The translations under genes and the position numbers were made by a program. A model generated the notes under the pieces. It made no database searches. It was not told the origin of the DNA and was given only the letters and a program-made list of their open reading frames with translations. DNA of 64,000 nucleotides, from the NCBI GenBank assembly GCA_032622095.1, contig CP136063.1, forward strand, positions 277,815,426 through 277,879,425. Direction: 5' to 3'. Numbering within the stretch: position 1 is the first letter of the stretch; every line of letters begins with the position of its first letter. Source of the DNA: Siphonodentalium dalli (taxonomy: Eukaryota > Mollusca > Scaphopoda > Gadilida > Siphonodentaliidae). Positions 10,284 to 21,568 of the stretch are shown one piece after another.

Positions 10284-10733
10284 GGCATCGTTAAAGGGGG
10301 ACTGTACATAAATCCGGCCACTTGTGGGACCATCTCATATTATACTCAACATGGTAATAATGATGAAAATGAATTTATGACTGGAGTCATAAATTCATTT
10401 TCATTATAATTACCATGTGGTTTGCGTCGTTCATAGATCACACGGGTGAACTAGTATTTTGCATTAATCCATGGCTCAAATTCATTCATTTATTACATAT
10501 ATTCTGTTGAGTATAAAAGGAGGAGGTCCCATAAATGGCTGGATTTAGTGTACACCCACTGTCCCTTAGTGGAAAACCTGAGTGTTTCAAATGTCGTTTT
10601 GCAGAAGTCAGGTGTTAAATCAATGAGGTCTGAATTCAGTCTTTTTAGGAATTCAGACCTGATTTACAGTGAGTTGTGTGTATTTCACTTTGAATGAGTT
10701 GGATTTAGTGTACATTACCCCTTTATTAACCCT
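10284..10733. mobile_element. MITE family F (AAGGGG..TGTACA ends)
   Basis: The left end GGGGGACTGTACATAAATCC is mirrored by GGATTTAGTGTACATTACCC at the right. Internal hairpin GAAAATGAATTTATGACT / AGTCATAAATTCATTTTC lies at 10366-10404. A second partial copy lies at 25300-25545. Confidence 0.65.
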
Positions 10734-10739
10734 TTGAGT

Positions 10740-10942
10740 GCCAGGTCGATTTTTGTATCAACCCATATACCCTGTGCCAATGCATTCTCTTATATATGCG
10801 AGTCGACCATAGGTCGCCTCGCATATATAAGAGAATGCATTGGCTTAACAAATTTTTTTTTTTAATATATTTTATTATATTCTTTAACAGACTTATTGTG
10901 TAGGTTTAGGGCCGATAATATCGGCCCCTGGCACTCAAAGGG
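10740..10942. mobile_element. pB-3 piggyBac-like MITE (copy b)
   Basis: TTAA 10736-10739 and 10943-10946. Ends are CCCTTTGAGTGCCAGGTCG and CCTGGCACTCAAAGGG. One hairpin (10777-10844). Confidence 0.88.
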
Positions 10943-10946
10943 TTAA

Positions 10947-11126
10947 AGGTACCTAATAAAAACAGATGACACATAACTAAAAGTGCAGAAGGAGCCCTTT
11001 TTATTGCGGGAAATGTTTAGATAATAAGTTCGACAAACAACCTGGTCATTTGTTGAACTTATTATCTGAACAATTCATATGGAATAACTATACTCATCAA
11101 TGATGCTTTAGAATAGAAAGGGTAAA
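10947..11126. mobile_element. pB-4 MITE (copy f), left end degraded
   Basis: GAAATGTTTAGATAATAAG and GTTGAACTTATTATCTGAAC form the family's central hairpin (11010-11070). CATCAATGATGCTTTAG and GAAAGGG close the right end. It adjoins pB-3 copy b. Confidence 0.65.
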
Positions 11127-11385
11127 TATTTAAAATAAACAATGACTAATTTCCTAGAACTTTCCGAGTTTCCCACTGTTGAGATGTATTTAAGCACTGT
11201 GTTTGACATGGCGTACATTGGTAGTAAATCATCTCAGGAAATGCCTTTTCTAAATTTTAAAGTGTATTATTGCCATTCTGTGCAATATAAGAGAAGCATG
11301 GGACGGAACTTCATCTTCGATAGTGTCCACATTGACCTAGTTCACAGACTGAAGATAAGGAAGTAAACTTGGACTAATTATTTAC

Positions 11386-11458
11386 CAGGATTCGGCTGAA
11401 GATATTCCTGTGTTCTCACTATGAGATCGTCAACCAACCGAGCCATGACATCAATTTT
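11386..11458 (-). CDS. EndoA: Endophilin-A, exon 3 (residues 39-62 plus one base)
   Basis: This is a 73-bp minus-strand exon between acceptor TTATATTTCAG and donor GTAAAT. It encodes KIDVMARLVDDL, IVRTQEYLQPNP and one base of the next codon (phase 1). The family sequence here is K-[VI]-D-V-x-x-[RK] ending in EYLQPNP, and the phase-1 split after PNP matches the vertebrate gene. The exon forms part of the first long BAR helix. The remaining BAR domain, the variable linker and the C-terminal SH3 domain (about 290 residues in the family) are not in this window. They should lie at lower coordinates beyond an intron of more than 11.3 kb. Confidence 0.95.
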
Positions 11459-11769
11459 CTGAAATATAAGGAGAACGTTCATAGTTCATCAATCAACCTA
11501 CTCATGACAGCAACACAATTTGGTTGTGAAAAAAATCAACTACATGTATGGCAGCTGCATCAAGGGAAAAAGTTGAGTAGCGAGTCTGTATTTTTTTATT
11601 TTGCTCTTAATTTGTCTAAGAAACAATAATCTCATTTTTAGAGCGATGTAAAACACACCATTGCATTGGGGTAATCACATAGAAATGGAGAATAATTTTG
11701 GTCAAAGTAGTTATTTTTACAAATATTATAACCAAATTGACAACACATATCGTCATTCTTATGTATTAA

Positions 11770-12161
11770 CCCTTTACCCAACAGAAGGGCCCTGTGCCAA
11801 TGCATTCTCTTATATATGCGAGTCGACCATAGGTCGCCTCGCATTTATAAGAGAATGCATTGGCTTAACACATTAAAAATTATAAAATTGTTAAAGAATG
11901 TAAGAAAAAATGGTAAAAAGTGTTAATAAAAGGTTTTTTTTAGGCCAATGCATTCTCTTATATATGCGAGGCGACCTATGGTCGACTCGCATATATAAGA
12001 TAATGCATTGGCACAGGGCATAACTGTAACTATCACAATGTGGTCAAGGAGCCGGTTCCAATGATATCCATATTTGTATGGTTCTATTGAGACAGAACGA
12101 AGATATTTTAGGCTGTTGAAGCTTTATTTGGCCGGTTGTGGCCGGTTTGTTGGGTAAAGGG
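11770..12161. mobile_element. pB-1 piggyBac-like MITE (copy b)
   Basis: TTAA 11766-11769 and 12162-12165. Both hairpins intact (11797-11865, 11943-12013). Inverted relative to copy a. Confidence 0.9.
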
Positions 12162-12197
12162 TTAATTACATGCAGGGACTCTCGATGGCAGTAAGAT

Positions 12198-13403
12198 CAA
12201 GCATGAAATAGTGTGTCTGTCATTTGCAGAATGAGGTCCTCAGAGGTTGAATTTAGTGATGCTGCTCCGCACAGCGGGCTAGCATCACTAAACTGACCAT
12301 CTACAGACCTCATACTCAAGGCTTGAAATAAGTGGTCGGTCACGGTCAATGACAGTCACCAAAACAGCTTTGACCGACACCATTTGTGTCTGGTCGGACA
12401 TTTTGTCCAACATCATATTTCTACTCTCATCAGATAAAATATAACTAGATAAGACATTTCTGTAAATTTATTTTTGCTTCTTTGCAAATCTGGATTGGAT
12501 AGAACAAAACCCTTAGATACGTTAATGTATCGTGTAGTTTCTTATGACTATATCAGATATCGCGTTGTTCTTTAATCGCGTCAGCAACTCGGAAGTTTCG
12601 TTTCAAGTGCGGTTTGTAATTATTGGCTTACCGTTCACCTTTTAACACTTCCGTTTTAAAACAAGGTCATTTATACAATTTTTAAAATAAGAATTAAGAA
12701 ACAACTCCTTGTCTAGCAATACGGCCGTTTATTTAATGAAATGAAATAATGAAACGAGGGTGGGGGTTCACTGGTCGAACAGTAAAAGTAACCACAGTTC
12801 ACGAATGGATTTCCGAATTGCCAGAGCACAACTTTAAGTTCGGTGGTTGCAATTCGAGACAGACAAGAAGGGGTTTGATGGATCGACAAATTTCTATTAT
12901 AAACAAAGCATGATTGTAGCAGTAGCACTGAGAGTCACTTTTTAAGGTCACAGAAGATTATTTTACATGGTATTGAAGCATTATTTATCACATAAAAATA
13001 AGATATGAGAACAATTGACAGCACATAATTTTGACAGACACCGCCCAGAAAATGACAGCCACCATCCATTTGATGTCTGTCATTTTGACAGGCACCATGT
13101 CAATAATTATTTCAAGGCTTGCTCATACTACTTAGGCCTCATCCTCTGGGAAGTCTCAAGATACTTTATCCTTTCTGTTCAGTTTAGCACTATGTCCCCT
13201 AATTTTCAGAAGTTAAAATGGATAATTGAGGTGAACATCACCAACTTTAACTGGGGAACTTCAATCTGATCCTAGGTCTCCCATGGGCCATAGCAGTTGA
13301 GACCTAAGCAGAATCCCCAAAGGATAAATTTGGTGATGCTAGTTCACCCTCTGCCTCTGGGGACGTCATTCTGCAAATGACAGACACACTATTTCAAGGC
13401 TTG
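12198..13403. mobile_element. Family C MITE split by a nested hAT
   Basis: Left hairpin 12198-12316; right part 13122-13403 with central spacer and shortened right hairpin ending GACACACTATTTCAAGG. The interruption is the 805-bp element 12317-13121. Confidence 0.82.
12317..13121. mobile_element. hAT-like non-autonomous element, 805 bp
   Basis: Perfect 8-bp duplication CTCATACT (12309-12316, 13122-13129). Ends are CAAGGCTTGAAATAA and TTATTTCAAGGCTTG. Subterminal TGACAGNCACC words occur at both sides. Open frames inside (12713-12928, 13015-13269) are not recognisable as transposase. Confidence 0.9.
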
Positions 13404-13437
13404 ATCTTACTGCAATTTTCAAACTAATTATGATGTA

Positions 13438-13564
13438 CAGTAATGCCTTGAGTAATCGACTCTTTAACCCTTTACCCAACAGAAGGGCCCTGTGCCAATG
13501 CATTCTCTTATATATGCGAGTCGACCATAGGTCGCCTCGCATATATAAGAGAATGCATTGGCTT
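13438..13564. mobile_element. Family D left-end remnant joined to truncated pB-1 (copy c)
   Basis: CAGTAATGCCTTGAGTAATC (family D left end) runs to its own internal TTAA (13464-13467). There a pB-1 element (CCCTTTACCCAACAGAAGG, one hairpin) begins and is cut at 13564. This shows pB-1 landing in the TTAA of family D. Confidence 0.75.
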
Positions 13565-13580
13565 AAGACATAAATGGTCT

Positions 13581-13924
13581 GCAGCAGTGCTCTGGAGTGT
13601 TTTGAATCCATTTTTGGACTTAGAGTTTTAATAGGTAGAAGTGAAGCAAGTTTTACAAATATTGCGACTCATTTTTTTTCAATGCAGCGCTGTAGCGGCT
13701 GCAGCAGTGCTCTGGAGTGTTTTGAATCCATTTTTGGACTTAGAGTTTTAATAGGTAGAAGTGAAGCATGTTTTACAAATATTGCAACTCATTTTTTTCC
13801 AATGCAGCACTGTAGCGGCTGCAGCAGTGCTCTGGAGGGTTTTGAATTCAGTTTTTACTTAAGAGTTTTAACAGGCAGTGCTCTGGAGTTTTTAATTCAT
13901 TTTTTGACTTGTAAAACATATTAG
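13581..13924 (+). repeat. 120-bp tandem repeat, about 2.8 units, plus frame open throughout
   Basis: GCAGCAGTGCTCTGGAG recurs at 13581, 13701 and 13821. A partial restart lies at 13876. The first two units are nearly identical. 120 bp is 40 codons, so the plus frame CSSALECFESIFGLRVLIGR continues across units without a stop. No domain recognised; a chance or non-coding minisatellite is more likely. Confidence 0.85.
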
Positions 13925-14706
13925 ATTCAATCTTCGGCTGTAAACTTTTTTTCTAATCTGATTTCTTGTAGCGATTGCAGCAGGGAAAAAATGGATACGT
14001 CTAATTTTTTGACCACGTTTCTTGCCATATCTAGCTCTCACTGAGGTTTCCAGCCCTGTGTCTGACATCCCGAGAAAGAGTTCAAAGGTCAATTTCATTA
14101 TTATTAATTGGGATTGGGCAACTCTTTGAATAATTATTCTCAAGGAAAAATGTCATTATTGAATTAAAACAATTTATAACGGCTTTTTAACAATGACTAT
14201 TTACCGGTATGTCTATAATAGCAATATTTCTTATTACGTAATAGTATACACATGTATGGCCATAGATCATGTCCATGGAGAAACTAATCGATAGATATCA
14301 AGACACCTGAGGACATTTAGGTTAACGACACATAGATATACACATTAGTGGTCATGAGTCGGTGACTAACCAGAGTGCATAGAGTAATAGTAATATAGTA
14401 ATTCTAAGAGCCAACATTCTTCATCAATCAGACAGGAAACCGTATCAGCCATCTACATATCGAACCTAAGTGAAATCAGTGACCGGCCACCTGAGGCTAT
14501 AGATGAAGAGTGGTAGTGAATTAACGTAATCGAGATAGATGGACAGCCAGGGGCATGGCAATAGGATACTGCGGTACATGTATCTCAATTAGGCTTGATA
14601 GAAGTGGGCAGAATTCAGCCTTCCATATTAGACTCGTATAATTTGCCTTTCTGTCTGGAAGACATCACCATCTATTAGATGCAAACGTTAGTGACCAGAC
14701 ATTGAT
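13925..14706. other. Unassigned intronic stretch
   Basis: No repeat family, splice pair or RNA gene recognised. Confidence 0.5.
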
Positions 14707-14710
14707 TTAA

Positions 14711-15209
14711 CCCTTTACCTACTAAATACTCAATGATGAGAAGTTTCATTAGGAAATGTTCCGATAGTAAGCTTAACTCTTTCAGTGCCAGGGTCCGATC
14801 TCAACGGCCCTAATTTACAGTCTGTAGAGTGCCAGGGGCCGATAAAATCTGGCATTGAAAGAGTTAAAGAATATAAGATAAAATTATTAAAATTGTAAAA
14901 AATAATAACAAATGATAAAAAATTGTTAGGCCAATGCATTCTCTTATATATGCGAGGCGACCTATGGTCGACTTGCATATATAAGAGAATGCATTGGCAC
15001 AGGGTATATGGGTTGATACAAAAATCGGACCTGGCACTCAAAGGGTTAACAAACAGCCACCAACGAAAATTAATCCTTCTGCATTTGTATTATCTTTTTG
15101 CCTCTCTGCCATCTGCTTATATTTCTGACCACACCTCCAAATGAATAATAGACCATTACAATGTATATCTATATAACTGTGTGGGAGAATTCATTTAGTA
15201 AAGAAAGGG
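14711..15209. mobile_element. pB-4 MITE (copy g) with pB-3 inside
   Basis: Left TTAA 14707-14710 and CCCTTTACCTACTAAATACT. The right part GAATAATAGACCATTACAATG and GGGAGAATTCATTTAGTAA ends near 15209. The interior is interrupted at a TTAA by 14777-15045. Confidence 0.8.
14777..15045. mobile_element. pB-3 piggyBac-like MITE (copy c)
   Basis: TTAA 14773-14776 and 15046-15049. Ends are CTCTTTCAGTGCCAGGG and CCTGGCACTCAAAGGG. A second, internal copy of the end motif (14827-14873) suggests an earlier partial insertion. One hairpin (14931-14996). Confidence 0.88.
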
Positions 15210-15504
15210 TTATAAGCCAACATTCTCTGCGATTTCTCTCTAGTTTTCACTAAAACCAAACCCTATGATAGTTGGATATACTGGTATAGCAGGTAGAATT
15301 TTTTTCAACTTTCAATTCTGAACATCGCAGTTATCATAAATTCATATAATCATTTAATTTCACAATGGCAATGTAAGGAATATATAACCTTAAAACAAGG
15401 ATTCCAATTTTCAGAAATAGCCAGATTTCCGGATTTCATATCACACTTGAATATTTTTTACTGTCTAAATACAGGGGTCTGCATGTATGTGAGACATCCC
15501 GGTT

Positions 15505-15660
15505 TTGAGAAAGTGTTCATGAAAAATAAGCAGACAGATAATAAATGTGCAGAAGGAATCCTATTTATTGGAGGGAAATGTTCAGATAATAAGTTCAACA
15601 AACGACCCATGTTGAACTTATTATCTAAACATTTCCTAAGTGATCTACTCATAAATTAGT
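15505..15660. mobile_element. pB-4 MITE fragment (copy h)
   Basis: GAAATGTTCAGATAATAAG at 15577 and GTTGAACTTATTATCTAAAC at 15610 are the central hairpin. Left and right ends are degraded. Confidence 0.6.
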
Positions 15661-16958
15661 AGTCTCCTGGCATCCAAAGAAATAATTAGATGTTATATTG
15701 TTCCACCAGCATTGTGTGCATTTCTTTTTTGTTCTAGCCACCAAACATCACGTAGCTGATTAGTGTTTGTGTGGAACTGCATTTACCCTGGATGTATGAA
15801 GTGTTCTTGTTGTGATGTTACTCACTGACTGGCAACATCATTTGCTACACAGCAAAAATTGGCACACACAGCAAGATGAGTTATCTTGTAATTATAATAT
15901 GTTATCTACATGCAACATGTGTTTATTTTTTCTTCAGAATTACAGTTTGGTTGGCGAGAATGCAAGGCTGAATGTGATATTATGATTAAGACACCAGGGA
16001 CGACAGGTATGCAGGGGCTCCAGCCCCCTTGTCGTTAAAATGCACAATTAATATTAGAAAAATTTCCCTTTTGCAGGTTGAGACACCCCCCCCCCCCAGT
16101 GATTCACAATGTCTGACTCTTAGTTATCACTTAAAGGGGTATGACCAGTCTGAAAGTCAGAAATGGGTGAAATTTTACTATTGTCAATAGAAAACTTATT
16201 GAGAATATTAAAGTTCCAAATGTTTCAGTCCCCGAGGCAAGAAATACCGGTATCACGAATTTTAATCAGTTAAAAATAATTAATATGACCACTAATGACC
16301 AGCCTAAGCTATTTATAATTTACAATATTAGGTACATTTACGTCAGAAAATAATAGTGGACTACAGTAGTTATTAGAAGCACACATAGGTAGTAAAATAG
16401 ACAGAATGAGTCTATGTTTATGGGACAGTTTCGAGGGGATAAATGTGTGAGAAAGCAGAAGTGACTTCTCTTAATTTAAGACAATCGAGGCTGAAGAATC
16501 AATTCCTTTTAGTTGGTAAACATGAGATAGAGATGGCATTTAATTGCATTGACATTATATACTTGATTTGAAACACAAAAACCTCTCTCAGCCCACGTTT
16601 ACTTCCATATATGGAGAGACAATAATAATGAACTGCTGGCATTTACGCTCACATATCCAACATGAGGTTTATAAAGTACTTTCGATGTAGCAGCAGACAC
16701 ATTTCCCCCTAACAGGCGAAATCAATATGTTCCTCAATGGCTTTAATTCATGGCTGTGCAGACCTAGAGTTTACTAGTTATAAACAATAGCCACCTCTTA
16801 CAGCCCTAGTGACTGCTCGCCCAAAGCAAGAATTATTCAAACATGATGCATGCGTAAAGAACCAGGGCCCACAGGATGATTTAATTGTATACTCTATAAT
16901 ATCTACGCAGTGTCTGTTACTTTCTCTGCCTGTCTATACCTATCTCATTTGAATATAT
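15661..16958. other. Unassigned intronic stretch
   Basis: No recognisable gene, splice pair or repeat family; it contains a 12-bp C run near 16087. Confidence 0.5.
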
Positions 16959-16962
16959 TTAA

Positions 16963-17485
16963 CACTTTCATGACGGGCGCAAAATTAAAGACCCTGTGCC
17001 AATGCATTCTCTTATATATGTGAGTTGACCATAGGTCGCCTGGCATATATAAGAGAATGCATTGGCCTAACAATTTTTTTTTCCATTTTTTATCAATTTA
17101 TCTTACATTTTTTATATTTTATTTACTCTTTAACAATTTTTATCATATTCTTTAACAATTTTATCTCTTTTTTTTTATCATTTTATCTTACAATCTTTAA
17201 CAATTTTTATTTTTTTTTTATCATTATTTCTTACACTCTTTAACAATTTTTATCATATTCTTTAACAATTTTATCTTTTTTTTTATATCATTTTATCTTA
17301 CAATCTTTAACAATTTTTATATTTTTTTTATCATTTTTTCTTACATTTTTTAACAAATAACATAAAATTTGTTAGGCCAATGTATTCTCTTATATATGCG
17401 AGGCAACCTATGGTTGACTCACATATAAGAGAATGCATTGGCACAAGGCTTTCTCGAAAATTAAGGAAGCTCCGTCATGAAAGGG
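16963..17485. mobile_element. pB-2 piggyBac-like MITE (copy b) with expanded T-rich centre
   Basis: TTAA 16959-16962 and 17486-17489. Hairpins at 16999-17063 and 17376-17442. Between them a ~300-bp low-complexity block repeats CTTTAACAATTTTTAT-type units. Confidence 0.87.
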
Positions 17486-17701
17486 TTAATGTTTGGGATT
17501 CTGACCTTAAGATGGAAACACTATAGGATTTGTCAGGGCTTCCATTTCAACAAATTCAAATTTATCACTAGATTAATATGGAAGAAAATAAAAAAAAAAT
17601 TATGTTTTTAATGAAAGAAGTCTCATGTGATTTTAAGATTACTCGATGAATAAGATCGCAGCAGCTTCAGTGTTAGCCCATTCTTTATTAACCCTTTCAT
17701 G

Positions 17702-17930
17702 ATGGGAGCTGCGTTTTGTGCAGCATTATAGATCCTGTACCAGTGCATTCTCTTATATATGCGAGTCTCCTGCAAGGAGTCTCGCAATATTTAAGACAAT
17801 GCACTGGCTTACAAGGTCAAGGTTAATAGTATTAAGCCAATGCATTCTCTCTTATATATGCAGGGCTCCTTATGGGAGACTCGCATACATATGAGAATGC
17901 ATTGACACAAGGTTTCTGCAAAATTTCAGG
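17702..17930. mobile_element. pB-2 MITE (copy c), right end lost
   Basis: TTAA 17698-17701, then CCCTTTCATGATGGGAGCTG. Two hairpins. The sequence passes into a pB-4 fragment (17935-18108: GTTTGTTGAACTTATTATC, TTTAGTAAAGAAAGGG) without a terminal repeat. Confidence 0.75.
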
Positions 17931-18141
17931 AAATGATCAGACCATAGGTCGTTTGTTGAACTTATTATCTTTGATTCCTTCTGCACTTGTACATGTATTA
18001 TCTTTTGTCTGTCTGCCGTCAGTTCATAATTCCTGAATAATTATTCCAGATGAATAATATACCATTTTAATATATAATTTTGAAACTGATTTAGTAAAGA
18101 AAGGGTCAACAGACTGAAAATAATTTTCCTTTTGATTTTAA

Positions 18142-18390
18142 CCCTTTCATGACTGGAGCTTCCTGAAATTTTGCGAAAACTCTGTGCCAAAGCATTCTCT
18201 TATATATGCGAGTCTCCCATAGGGAGCCTCGCATATATAAGAGAATACATTGACCTAACAATATTAACCTTGACCTTGTAAGCCAGTTCATTCTCTTGTA
18301 TATGCGAGGCTCACTTCGCCTGTATATAAAGAGAATGCACTGGCAAAGGATTTTTAATGCTGTACCAGCGCAGCTCCCATCATGAAAGGG
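18142..18390. mobile_element. pB-2 piggyBac-like MITE (copy d)
   Basis: TTAA 18138-18141 and 18391-18394. Reversed relative to copy a. Two hairpins, the second with a degraded centre. Confidence 0.88.
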
Positions 18391-19029
18391 TTAACAAGTA
18401 AGATTACTATGTGTTTTATTAATGTAGCTAGAACATAGTATAGGACTCGGTTATCAGATTCAGATTTGTGTGGTATTTGTAAATTATGTCTTTATAAATA
18501 TTGCCCAAGTATGGTTGCATGTTATAGCCAAATTAGTCCAAATAGATTCTGATTCTGAAATACTTTAAGAACCTAAGACAGATATTTACCAAAATACAGT
18601 AGTTCATATTTGGCATGAAGTATTTTTCTCCTCATTGGAAAACTTTAGGCATAGATCTAATGCTCAGTCAATACTTCAGCACAGAAATACCCTGTGTATA
18701 TTGTGACAATGGCATGGACATAGCAGTAAAATTTAGCTGTTGTACCTTGTGCTACTATGCACCACACTATTTGTTTAGTCAGGAGGTCGATTGCACTTCT
18801 CCACAAATGGAAGAGCACATTCTTTGAAATCAAAGATTTTCTAGAATGCCAATACCGCCCCCAGTTATTCTTCAAATAGACGGAACAATGTCTTGCACAG
18901 CAATTAAAACACAACTACCTGTATAAAACAACCCACGTGAATTTGTCTTTCAATATAATAGGCTGTCATATGCTGTCCAGCAATGGTGAAACTGGTTCCC
19001 ACCAATGAGAATTATTATTCTGCCCTAAT

Positions 19030-19583
19030 TAGGCCTGTAAAGATTCATTGTGAATTCAATGTATTGCGATACACATTCAAACAATATGCATATCGTATCG
19101 TGTCATGTGTATCGCGATACAGGAAATAATGTAATTTCTGTGTGAAACAGTGTGAAAAAGAACAAAACCTGTAATATTTTCTCCAGTTTACATGTATTTT
19201 ATGTGTATTTGACTCAACCGAATTATGGGTAACTTTTCAGGATTTAGTTGGAAATATGGCTTGTTGCCATTCATCGGAAAGCTCTCCCCGAGAGCTTTCC
19301 GATGAATGGCAACAAGCCATATTTCCGACTAAATCCTGAAAAGTTACCCATAATTCTGCTGTGGTTAAGGAGGCGATTACTTAGAGCATTACTGTAACAA
19401 TTAAACTGTATTTGAGTTTAAAATGTACTCTATCTCCAGTTATAAACATGTTGGTTCTGATAATTCAAGTATTATTAATTTGGGAGCACTAATTTAGTGT
19501 ATCGTGATATATATCATATCGTTGATCATGTATCGTGATTACTATCATATCATGACAAAGTGTATCGTTAATTACAGCCCTTA
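19030..19583. mobile_element. hAT-like element with ATCGCGAT words, containing family D copy 6
   Basis: Ends are TAGGCCTGTAAAGATTC and GATACAGCCCT-type (TTAATTACAGCCCTTA), with subterminal GTATCGCGATAC-like words on both sides. No clean target duplication. Family D (about 19211-19394, left arm truncated) lies inside. Confidence 0.65.
19211..19394. mobile_element. Family D palindromic MITE (copy 6), left end lost
   Basis: Both arms of GAATTATGGGTAACTTTTC are present around CTCTCCCCGAGAG. The first ~25 bp of the left arm are missing. The right end CATTACTG is followed by TA. Confidence 0.8.
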
Positions 19584-19714
19584 TGCCCGTGTATTATCTG
19601 GTTTTATGTCTGTCGTCTGCTTTTATTACCTGAACACCCCTTTAAAGGAATAATAGACCATTGCAATGTATACTCTTATAAGTGAATGGGAGAATCCATT
19701 TAGTATAGAAAGGG
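19584..19714. mobile_element. pB-4 MITE fragment (copy j)
   Basis: GTATTATCTGG, GTCTGTCGTCTGC and GGGAGAATCCATTTAGTA, ending AGAAAGGG before TTAA (19715-19718). Confidence 0.65.
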
Positions 19715-19764
19715 TTAATCAACAACACAAGCTGGGGAGGGGGGCACTATTGCGTGGTGATGTA

Positions 19765-19949
19765 CAGTAATGCCCTAAATAATCAACTCCTTAACCACAG
19801 CAGAATTATGGGTAATTTTTCAGGATTTAGTTGGAAATATAACTGAGAGCTTTCCGATGAATGGCAACAAGCTATATTTCCGACTAAATCCTGAAAAATT
19901 ACCCATAATTCTGCTGTGGTTAAGGATTCGATTATTTAGGGCATTACTG
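19765..19949. mobile_element. Family D palindromic MITE (copy 7)
   Basis: TA-flanked. The left arm has lost the TTGCCATTCATC segment kept in the right arm. Confidence 0.85.
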
Positions 19950-20035
19950 TACATTCTTCTTGAATTATTAGGACATCATCCTATGAAGCCATACCTGTAT
20001 AAACACATAAACTAAAATTTCCATATATTAGCCAC

Positions 20036-20150
20036 CCCCTTCCTGGTATGGATTTCTGTATAAAAACATTAATATAGTGGATTAACAGAGGCAGAGAGAT
20101 GTGACTACCCACTAAAATCTATGGATGGAATACAACCAGCGAGCTCGGAA
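20036..20150. repeat. Interspersed repeat H (two copies, other at 22158-22300)
   Basis: GGTATGGATTTCTGTATAAA and CCACTAAAATC occur in both copies with similar spacing. No terminal repeats found. Confidence 0.55.
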
Positions 20151-20639
20151 TTAGCTACATGTACCTGTACATGTATGGGAGACCAACACTATATAAAGTC
20201 TATCAACTTTATACCTACTAGTGTCTTATCTTCGTCCATCACTGATTCATTAACTTTGAAAACTAAAATAGTCAAATACCACATGTTGATATATACATGC
20301 AATGTTGGCCATGTAAATAAGATAAACACATCAAAATTATCTTGTGGCAATGAGGCTTTGCTATTTAAAAACATTTATGTTTTTCAAATCAAGGATTGTA
20401 TATCTGCATCTGTAGATATTTCAGTGCAGGAACGAATTATGGTTATAGACGCACTGGTCCAGGCGCTACCACAGTCGAGTAACATTATAACCATGTGGTG
20501 ATTCCATAGTGTTCTTTAATATGCACACACCAAGGTGTGTACACGGGTCAGCCGTTAATGTCTGTGCCCGATCAGCGTACTGCACCCACGACAACAAAAC
20601 TGGACAAATGTTGTAATGAGGGGGGGGGGGGGGGGGGGG

Positions 20640-20815
20640 GGTCGGCAATTAGCATTCGGATCTTTTTTCAGTGATCTCGAATGAGACGTTTCAGCCTGAC
20701 AAACTTGGTATCAGACCGAGTTCTGATTTTGGTCAGAATACCCTGACCAGGTTGCAATCCCCGGTCCGCTAGAATGAGAGACCACTCCGCTACCTCTCGG
20801 CTACTGACTTCCCTT
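20640..20815 (-). mobile_element. tRNA-derived SINE, minus strand
   Basis: On the minus strand the head reads AGTAGCCGAGAGGTAGCGG (A-box-like) and then GACCGGGGATTGCAACC (B-box-like), followed by an unrelated body. A G run (20621-20641) borders the tail side. Confidence 0.6.
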
Positions 20816-20844
20816 GTAAATGTTCTCCATCATGACAATATTTA

Positions 20845-21114
20845 CACTTTCTGTACTAAGTACTCATTCATGAGTAGTTCCCTTAGGAAATGTTCAGATA
20901 ATAAGTTCAAAAAATTCAATAGGTCATTTTTTTAAACTTTAATACTATTTGAACATTTACCACAAATGAATATGAATCATACCACTCTTATATTATCTGT
21001 TTCTTCTGTCTGTCATCTGCATTTATTATCTGAAAACCCCACAAAATTAATAATAGACCATTTCAATGTGTACTTTTATAACAAGTGGGAGAATCAGTTT
21101 AGTACAGAAATGCT
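20845..21114. mobile_element. pB-4 MITE (copy k), diverged
   Basis: CTGTACTAAGTACTCATTCA, GAAATGTTCAGATAATAAG, TTAATAATAGACCATTTCAA and GGGAGAATCAGTTTAGTAC, in family order. Confidence 0.7.
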
Positions 21115-21237
21115 TAATGCTGATATTAGGACCAAATTTGGCCAAATTATGTAATGTATGCACTATGGAGCATGAGAAATGCAAAGAGCAACATTAAACA
21201 ATACATCAGCTAAAAAAAAATGAGGCACATTAATTAA

Positions 21238-21568
21238 CCCTTTCTATACTAAACACTTATTGATGAGTACTTCCCTCAGGAAATGTACATATAATAAGGT
21301 CGTTTATTATAATTACATCAACTTTTTACGTCAAAATATATATCACATCCCAACTCCCTCCCAGAAGGCCGAACACTTAAAATTTTATATATTTTATTTT
21401 TGCATCATTCGGTATCCTTGAATGTTATTTTAACATAATTGGCTGGTGATGTTGTAGTTTCACACAGCTAGCCCCTCGTAAAAATAATTCTCCCTCCAAA
21501 TGAATAATCAACCATTCCAATGTATCCTTTTATGGTTTAATGGGAGAATCCATTCAGTATAGAAAGGG
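21238..21568. mobile_element. pB-4 MITE (copy l)
   Basis: TTAA 21234-21237. CCCTTTCTATACTAAACACT starts it. CCAAATGAATAATCAACCAT and GGGAGAATCCATTCAGTA close it before GGGTTAT. Confidence 0.75.

Larger units (their letters stand above)
1..11385 (-). other. EndoA: Endophilin-A intron 3, 5' part
   Basis: Everything below exon 3 appears to be intron. I searched both strands for the next family segment (A-S-R-A-K-L and the conserved G-x-x-Y/L-x-E block) and did not find it, so exon 4 lies outside the window. The gaps 138-420, 3566-4315, 4695-4989 and 7096-7482 hold nothing I can name. Confidence 0.75.

Noticed and set aside
13574-13924. Repeat-containing protein gene
   Set aside because: The open frame is produced by a 120-bp unit without stops. 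It starts inside a truncated MITE boundary and has no recognisable fold.
20121-20501. 126-codon plus-strand ORF with ATG
   Set aside because: No recognisable domain, begins within interspersed repeat H, lies in an intron on the opposite strand, and the composition is like the surrounding AT-rich frames.
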